DNA from: Lachnospiraceae bacterium
GTDB lineage: Bacteria > Bacillota_A > Clostridia > Lachnospirales > Lachnospiraceae
Reading direction: 5' to 3'
Assembly (NCBI GenBank): GCA_017464045.1
Contig: JAFUEG010000023.1
Location: 1 to 8,694, forward strand
Length of the DNA: 8,694 nt
In this document: positions 5,344-8,694 of the stretch, piece after piece
How the letters are laid out: every line of letters starts with the position of its first letter
Position numbering within the stretch: the stretch's first letter is position 1
The notes under the pieces: generated by a model
Database searches by the model: none
The model's input: only the letters and a program-made list of their open reading frames with translations
Told to the model about the DNA's origin: nothing
Program-made: the position numbers and the translations under genes

Positions 5344-5661
5344 ATGACTTTACTTACTACAGTTTTTGCCGCAATCATTTCAACAATTTTGTGGTATAAA
5401 AATGCTCCGAAAAATGAGATGAAGCTTGGAACTCTTGCACTTATGTACTGGGGTGCATCCCTTATGTGGATGGTGGATGCGATAGCGGAATTCATGGAAT
5501 TAAAGAGTGCGTATTTTACTCCGGAGCCTGCGGATATGTTAAATGATTTATTTCTAGGTCTTTCGGTTGTTGCACTTGGACTTATCATCTGGCTTATAAT
5601 TCTTATCATTAAGGATCCGAAGGGTGTAGTAAGAGCTTCTCTTATGAAAAATAAAAGCTAA
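5344..5661 (+). CDS. Small three-span membrane protein, second of a pair
   Basis: An unrecognised 105-residue membrane protein. Three hydrophobic segments are visible at about 2-18, 28-50 and 69-89, ending in a basic tail (DPKGVVRASLMKNKS) likely on the cytoplasmic side. The second segment carries acidic residues in or next to the membrane (WMVDAIAEFMEL, with D45, E49, E52), which suits cation binding or partner contact. GAGGAGG at 5331-5337, inside the end of the preceding gene, serves as its ribosome binding site; the genes are 1 nt apart, so the two products probably form a complex. A terminator follows at 5671. Function is unknown. A small subunit of a transporter or a membrane accessory to the lar genes are guesses from context. 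Confidence 0.8.
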   Translation: MTLLTTVFAAIISTILWYKNAPKNEMKLGTLALMYWGASLMWMVDAIAEFMELKSAYFTPEPADMLNDLFLGLSVVALGLIIWLIILIIKDPKGVVRASLMKNKS

Positions 5662-5670
5662 ATTTTTATA

Positions 5671-5704
5671 AAAAGCGGTTTGCAAAATGCAAAACCGCTT
5701 TTAT
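5671..5704 (+). terminator. Intrinsic terminator after the membrane-protein pair
   Basis: AAAAGCGGTTTGCA (5671-5684) pairs with TGCAAAACCGCTTTT (5688-5702) apart from one bulged A, giving a stable stem with a tiny loop that ends in TTTTAT. The A run on the left arm means it may also stop minus-strand transcription. It separates the membrane pair from larB, which therefore probably needs its own promoter or read-through. Confidence 0.9.
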
Positions 5705-5718
5705 AATAAGAGAGTATA

Positions 5719-5747
5719 TTTATATAATAAATTTGATTTTGTATAAT
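5719..5747 (+). promoter_or_regulatory. Candidate promoter for the lar genes
   Basis: TTTATA (5719-5724) and a perfect TATAAT (5742-5747) are separated by 17 bp, just after the terminator and 60 bp before larB. The very AT-rich background makes chance matches likely; a second TATAAT at 5776-5781 has no good -35. Confidence 0.4.
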
Positions 5748-5809
5748 GAAAAACAGACAGTAATTTTTAGCGGATTATAATTAGTCAGAAGTTAGGAGTA
5801 TATGATTAT

Positions 5810-6553
5810 ATGGTAAATGAAACTAAGCGTATACTTGAGGATGTAAAAAACGGTATGCTATCGGTTGATGATGCACTTTTAAGGTTGAAGGTTGAACCGT
5901 TTACGGATATTGAATTTGCAAAGGTTGATAATCACCGCAAGATAAGACAGGGGGTGCCTGAGGTTATATACGGTGCCGGAAAAACCTGTGAGCAGATAAG
6001 CGGCATTATTGATGTGATGAAGGAAAACGGACAGGATAAAATCCTGATAACAAGGATTGAACCTGATAAGGCAAAAGATTTATCAAAGAATTATCCGATA
6101 ACATATTATGCTGATGCGCGAATTGGATTCTACGGTACATTTCCCAAGGCGGACGGTATAGGAAAGATTGTTGTTGCGACTGCAGGCACAAGTGACATAC
6201 CTGTTGCGGAGGAGGCTGCCATTACGGCCGAGTCACTTGGAAATGAAGTGACGAGAATCTATGATGTCGGTGTCGCAGGAATACACAGGCTGCTTGCGTA
6301 TAAGGAGGAGCTTATGAATGCGAGCGTTGTGATTGCCATAGCCGGTATGGAAGGCGCTTTGGCGAGTGTGGTCGGGGGACTTTGCGATTGCCCGGTCATA
6401 GCAGTACCGACAAGTGTCGGATATGGAGCATCCTTCGGAGGACTCTCCGCACTTTTATCCATGCTTAATTCCTGTGCCAGCGGAGTGTCGGTTGTAAACA
6501 TCGACAATGGATTTGGAGCAGGGTATCTCGCAAGCATGATAAACCACAGGTGA
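5810..6553 (+). CDS. larB: LarB, NaAD carboxylase/hydrolase of nickel-pincer cofactor synthesis
   Basis: LarB carries out the first step of NPN cofactor synthesis in the cytoplasm. It carboxylates the pyridinium ring of nicotinic acid adenine dinucleotide at C5 and hydrolyses the phosphoanhydride, giving pyridinium-3,5-dicarboxylate mononucleotide. The N-terminal region (1-115) has the LarB-specific GVPEVIYGAGKT block (48-59). The PurE-like domain (about 118-247) shows VATAGTSDIPVAEEA (122-136), AGMEGALASVVGGL (178-191), VPTSVGYGASFGGLSALLSM (199-218) and NSCASG with C222, matching the catalytic cysteine of characterised LarB. The 247-residue length is normal. The ATG 5810 start is preceded by AGGAG (5794-5798) at 11 nt; an out-of-frame ATG at 5802 ends after four codons. 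larC and larE follow on the same strand. Confidence 0.95.
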   Translation: MVNETKRILEDVKNGMLSVDDALLRLKVEPFTDIEFAKVDNHRKIRQGVPEVIYGAGKTCEQISGIIDVMKENGQDKILITRIEPDKAKDLSKNYPITYYADARIGFYGTFPKADGIGKIVVATAGTSDIPVAEEAAITAESLGNEVTRIYDVGVAGIHRLLAYKEELMNASVVIAIAGMEGALASVVGGLCDCPVIAVPTSVGYGASFGGLSALLSMLNSCASGVSVVNIDNGFGAGYLASMINHR

Positions 6554-6559
6554 ACAAAG

Positions 6560-6730
6560 GTGTCATCAGGGACGATTCTCTCTGACACATTTTTGCATGC
6601 TTCGACAGTATATAAAAATGTACTCGCATGGCACGTGTTACTTAACGCCATGCTAAGCACATTTTTATATACTGTCTTACAAGGTGGATGATGTATATAA
6701 TGTGTCAGAGAGAATAGTCCCTGATGATAT
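6560..6730. mobile_element. REPIN-like inverted-repeat element between larB and larC
   Basis: The arms 6565-6590 and 6700-6725 are inverted copies matching at 25 of 26 positions. Inside are a perfect 17-bp inverted repeat (ACAGTATATAAAAATGT, 6605-6621 / 6659-6675) and a perfect 7-bp one (GCATGGC 6626-6632 / GCCATGC 6647-6653) around a 14-nt loop. Each arm is itself a 29-nt REP-like hairpin: 6560-6588 pairs GTGTCA with TGACAC, and 6702-6730 pairs GTGTCA with TGATAT using G-U pairs. Two inverted REPs around a spacer is the REPIN layout mobilised in trans by RAYT (Y1-type) transposases. No transposase and no clear target duplication are present. A MITE or a structured transcript element is the alternative. 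Confidence 0.65.
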
Positions 6731-6748
6731 GTTAAACGAATTTAATTT

Positions 6749-6753
6749 GGAGG
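6749..6753 (+). promoter_or_regulatory. Ribosome binding site for larC
   Basis: GGAGG lies 6 nt before ATG 6760 and 18 nt after the end of the REPIN-like hairpin, leaving it outside the stem. Confidence 0.85.
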
Positions 6754-6759
6754 TTTACG

Positions 6760-8034
6760 ATGAAAACTTTATATTTGGATTGCAGTATGGGGGCAGCGGG
6801 AGATATGCTTGCGGCAGCGTTGATTGAACTTCTGCCTGAACCTGATAAATTTATAGATAAAATAAATGCTCTTTCGATACCCGGTGTGGTGGTTGAAAAA
6901 GAAAGCTCGGTGAAGTGTGGAATAACCGGAACACATATCGCAGTTAGGGTGAACGGTGCCGAGGAAGATGAAAATATGCACGAACACCATCATGAACATG
7001 GCGAGCATGAACACGAACATCATCACCACGAGCATGGAGAATACGAGCACGAACATCATCACGAACATGAAGAGAATGAACACCATCATGGTCATCATCA
7101 CCATGCAAGCATGCATGATATAGAGCATATTGTTAATAGTTTAAATGCTTCCGATAAAGTGAAAAAGGACGTATTGTCGGTATATGGATTGATTGCTGAA
7201 GCAGAGAGTCATGCGCATGGAAGACCTGTTACTGAGATACATTTTCATGAGGTCGGAACCATGGATGCAGTTGCTGATGTAACGATGGTATGTATGCTTA
7301 TGGAAGAGCTGGCGCCTGAAAGAATTGTTGCATCACCTGTGCATGTAGGAAGTGGTCAGGTTAAGTGTGCACACGGCATACTTCCGGTACCGGCACCGGC
7401 TACAGCTTATATCTTAAAGGATGTACCGATTTATGGCGGTAAGATAAACGGAGAGCTTTGTACTCCGACCGGAGCTGCATTATTGAAATATTTTGCTGAC
7501 AGCTTTGGCGAGATGCCGGTTATGAAAACACAAGCTATCGGATATGGAATGGGTAAAAAGGATTTTGAGGCTGCTAACTGTGTAAGGGCTATGATGGGTG
7601 AAGCATATGATAAGACGGATACCGTTCTTGAATTATCCTGTAATGTGGATGATATGACTGCCGAGGAAATAAGCTTTGCGGCAGAAAGGCTGTTTGATGG
7701 CGGTGCACTTGAGGTTTATACTATTCCGATCGGTATGAAAAAATCAAGGCAGGGTACGCTTATACGGGTTATGTGCAAAGAAGAAATCAAAGAGAAAATG
7801 ATTGAACTGATATTTAAATATACAACAACTATCGGAGTGCGTGAGACCGAGACAAAGAGATATGTGTTGGATCGTCGGATAGAGTCTATGGAAACTCCTT
7901 ATGGCAAAGTAAGAAAAAAAATATCATCCGGCTATGGTGTTAAAAGATGCAAATATGAATACGAAGATTTGGCACGCATAGCAAGGGAGAAAAATATCAG
8001 TATCGAAGAGGTAAAGAAACTGATAGAAGAGTGA
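6760..8034 (+). CDS. larC: LarC, CTP-dependent nickel insertase (single-chain)
   Basis: LarC inserts nickel into the dithiolated pyridinium mononucleotide in a CTP-dependent cyclometallation, completing the NPN cofactor. The N-terminal part begins LYLDCSMGAAGDMLAAALI and has EIHFHEVGTMDAVADV (159-174). The C-terminal LarC2-type part has CNVDDMTAEE (294-303), followed by a basic region with IGVRETETKRYVLDR. The two parts are in one 424-residue frame, unlike Lactiplantibacillus plantarum, where larC1 and larC2 are joined by frameshifting. Residues 74-115 are an extreme His/Glu segment: 24 His in 42 residues, broken only by Glu, Gly, Tyr and Asn. This fits nickel storage or capture. GGAGG at 6749-6753 fixes the start. 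larE begins within 20 nt downstream, so the two are surely co-transcribed. Confidence 0.95.
   Translation: MKTLYLDCSMGAAGDMLAAALIELLPEPDKFIDKINALSIPGVVVEKESSVKCGITGTHIAVRVNGAEEDENMHEHHHEHGEHEHEHHHHEHGEYEHEHHHEHEENEHHHGHHHHASMHDIEHIVNSLNASDKVKKDVLSVYGLIAEAESHAHGRPVTEIHFHEVGTMDAVADVTMVCMLMEELAPERIVASPVHVGSGQVKCAHGILPVPAPATAYILKDVPIYGGKINGELCTPTGAALLKYFADSFGEMPVMKTQAIGYGMGKKDFEAANCVRAMMGEAYDKTDTVLELSCNVDDMTAEEISFAAERLFDGGALEVYTIPIGMKKSRQGTLIRVMCKEEIKEKMIELIFKYTTTIGVRETETKRYVLDRRIESMETPYGKVRKKISSGYGVKRCKYEYEDLARIAREKNISIEEVKKLIEE
6979..7104 (+). repeat. Low-complexity His/Glu codon tract inside larC
   Basis: This 126-bp tract is built almost only from CAT/CAC and GAA/GAG codons encoding the His-rich segment. 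Semi-repeated words such as GAACATCATCAC make it prone to in-frame length change, so its size probably varies between strains. Confidence 0.8.
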
Positions 8035-8052
8035 TGCATGAAAGGGACAATT

Positions 8053-8694
8053 ATGGAAGAATTATATAAAAAGAAAGAAAAATTAGAAGAATACCTGCGT
8101 GAGCTTGGAAGTGTTTTGGTTGCATTTTCATCAGGGGTTGATTCGACCTTTTTGTTAAAGGAAGCGCATACTGTTTTGGGTGATAAGGCGGTGGCGGTAA
8201 CTGCACAGTCCTGCTCGTTTCCGGCAAGGGAGCTTGAAGAGACAAAGGCTTTTTGTGATGCGGAAGGTATAGAGCAGATTATTTTGGAGACGGATGAGCT
8301 TTCGGTTCCCGGCTTTTGCAAGAACCCAAAAAACAGATGCTACTTATGTAAGAAAAATCTTTTTTCCCAAATAAAGGATATCGCTTCCGAGCGTGGCATA
8401 GAATATGTTGCCGAGGGTTCAAACATGGATGATGAAGGAGATTATCGACCAGGGCTTATGGCAGTAGCTGAACTTGAGATTAAAAGCCCGTTAAGATATG
8501 CAGGGCTTACTAAAGAGGATATACGTAAGCTTTCAAAGGAGCTTAATCTTCCTACATGGGACAAACCTTCTTATGCGTGCCTTGCATCAAGATTTGTATA
8601 TGGCGAAACCATAACAAAGGAAAAGCTCGGTATGGTGGAAAGGGCAGAGGAAAAGCTTTTGGAGCTTGGCTTTAGGCAGATGCGTGTCCGCATA
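8053..8694 (+). CDS. larE: LarE, sulfur transferase of nickel-pincer cofactor synthesis (partial, 3' end outside)
   Basis: LarE is a PP-loop ATP pyrophosphatase that adenylylates the carboxylates of the LarB product and converts them to thiocarboxylates. Numbered from ATG 8053, the PP-loop is AFSSGVDST (24-32), where most relatives have SGGxDS. NRCYLCKK gives C96 and C99, EGSNMDD follows, and ACLASRF gives C176. That last residue aligns by motif with the sacrificial cysteine, also numbered 176, in the L. plantarum enzyme. Some LarE proteins with three conserved cysteines have been described as [4Fe-4S] enzymes instead. The start 8053 is chosen for AAAGGG at 8041-8046; in-frame ATG 8038 is an alternative adding five residues. 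The frame is open to the window end with 214 of roughly 270 expected residues. Confidence 0.95.
   Translation, partial: MEELYKKKEKLEEYLRELGSVLVAFSSGVDSTFLLKEAHTVLGDKAVAVTAQSCSFPARELEETKAFCDAEGIEQIILETDELSVPGFCKNPKNRCYLCKKNLFSQIKDIASERGIEYVAEGSNMDDEGDYRPGLMAVAELEIKSPLRYAGLTKEDIRKLSKELNLPTWDKPSYACLASRFVYGETITKEKLGMVERAEEKLLELGFRQMRVRI

Noticed and set aside
6769..7128. Minus-strand frame opposite the larC His tract, rich in Met and Val
   Set aside because: It is the antisense shadow of CAT/CAC codons and has no ribosome binding site.
6760..8034. larC1/larC2 programmed frameshift
   Set aside because: The frame is continuous from 6760 to 8034, so no recoding is needed here.

Overview
The window is AT-rich, with strong purine-rich ribosome binding sites and intrinsic terminators. 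Its gene content (DUF3842, DUF4186, LarB/LarC/LarE, riboswitch-controlled MntP) fits a low-GC Firmicute of the Clostridia, most likely a Lachnospiraceae-type gut anaerobe. That placement is inferred from protein style and gene content; there is no rRNA in the window.

Left part (1-3690): four unrelated housekeeping or accessory genes. A cysteine-synthase-family PLP enzyme (58-999) is followed by about 350 bp of repeat-rich non-coding DNA. Next come a DUF4186 protein with an unusual lysine/glutamate repeat tail (1350-1844) and, convergently, the manganese exporter MntP on the minus strand (1896-2573). The mntP leader holds a recognisable yybP-ykoY manganese riboswitch (2866-2777), a candidate antiterminator strand, and an intrinsic terminator (2730-2702). 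A GC-rich hairpin block separates that terminator from the mntP ribosome binding site. A small class I SAM methyltransferase (3070-3690) is transcribed divergently from mntP.

Middle (3691-5704): a four-copy array of GGTAAC...GTTACC hairpins with a constant 38-nt spacer precedes a DUF3842 gene (4110-4520). A second repeat-rich gap leads to two tightly coupled small membrane proteins of unknown function (4905-5342, 5344-5661), closed by a clear terminator at 5671-5704.

Right part (about 5719-8694): the nickel-pincer nucleotide (NPN) cofactor pathway in the order larB, larC, larE. LarB makes the dicarboxylated pyridinium mononucleotide from NaAD, LarE thiolates it, and LarC inserts nickel. LarE is cut by the window edge. 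A 171-bp REPIN-like double hairpin sits between larB and larC, and LarC carries a 42-residue segment with 24 histidines. No user of the cofactor (such as the lactate racemase LarA) is visible.

The best candidate for something undescribed is the pair of small membrane proteins, rich in His and acidic residues, just upstream of larBCE, perhaps with DUF3842. They could serve nickel supply or the pathway in some other way, but this rests only on position and residue content. Also notable are the two hairpin-repeat arrays at 1133-1244 and 3817-4061, which share period and layout but differ in stem sequence.
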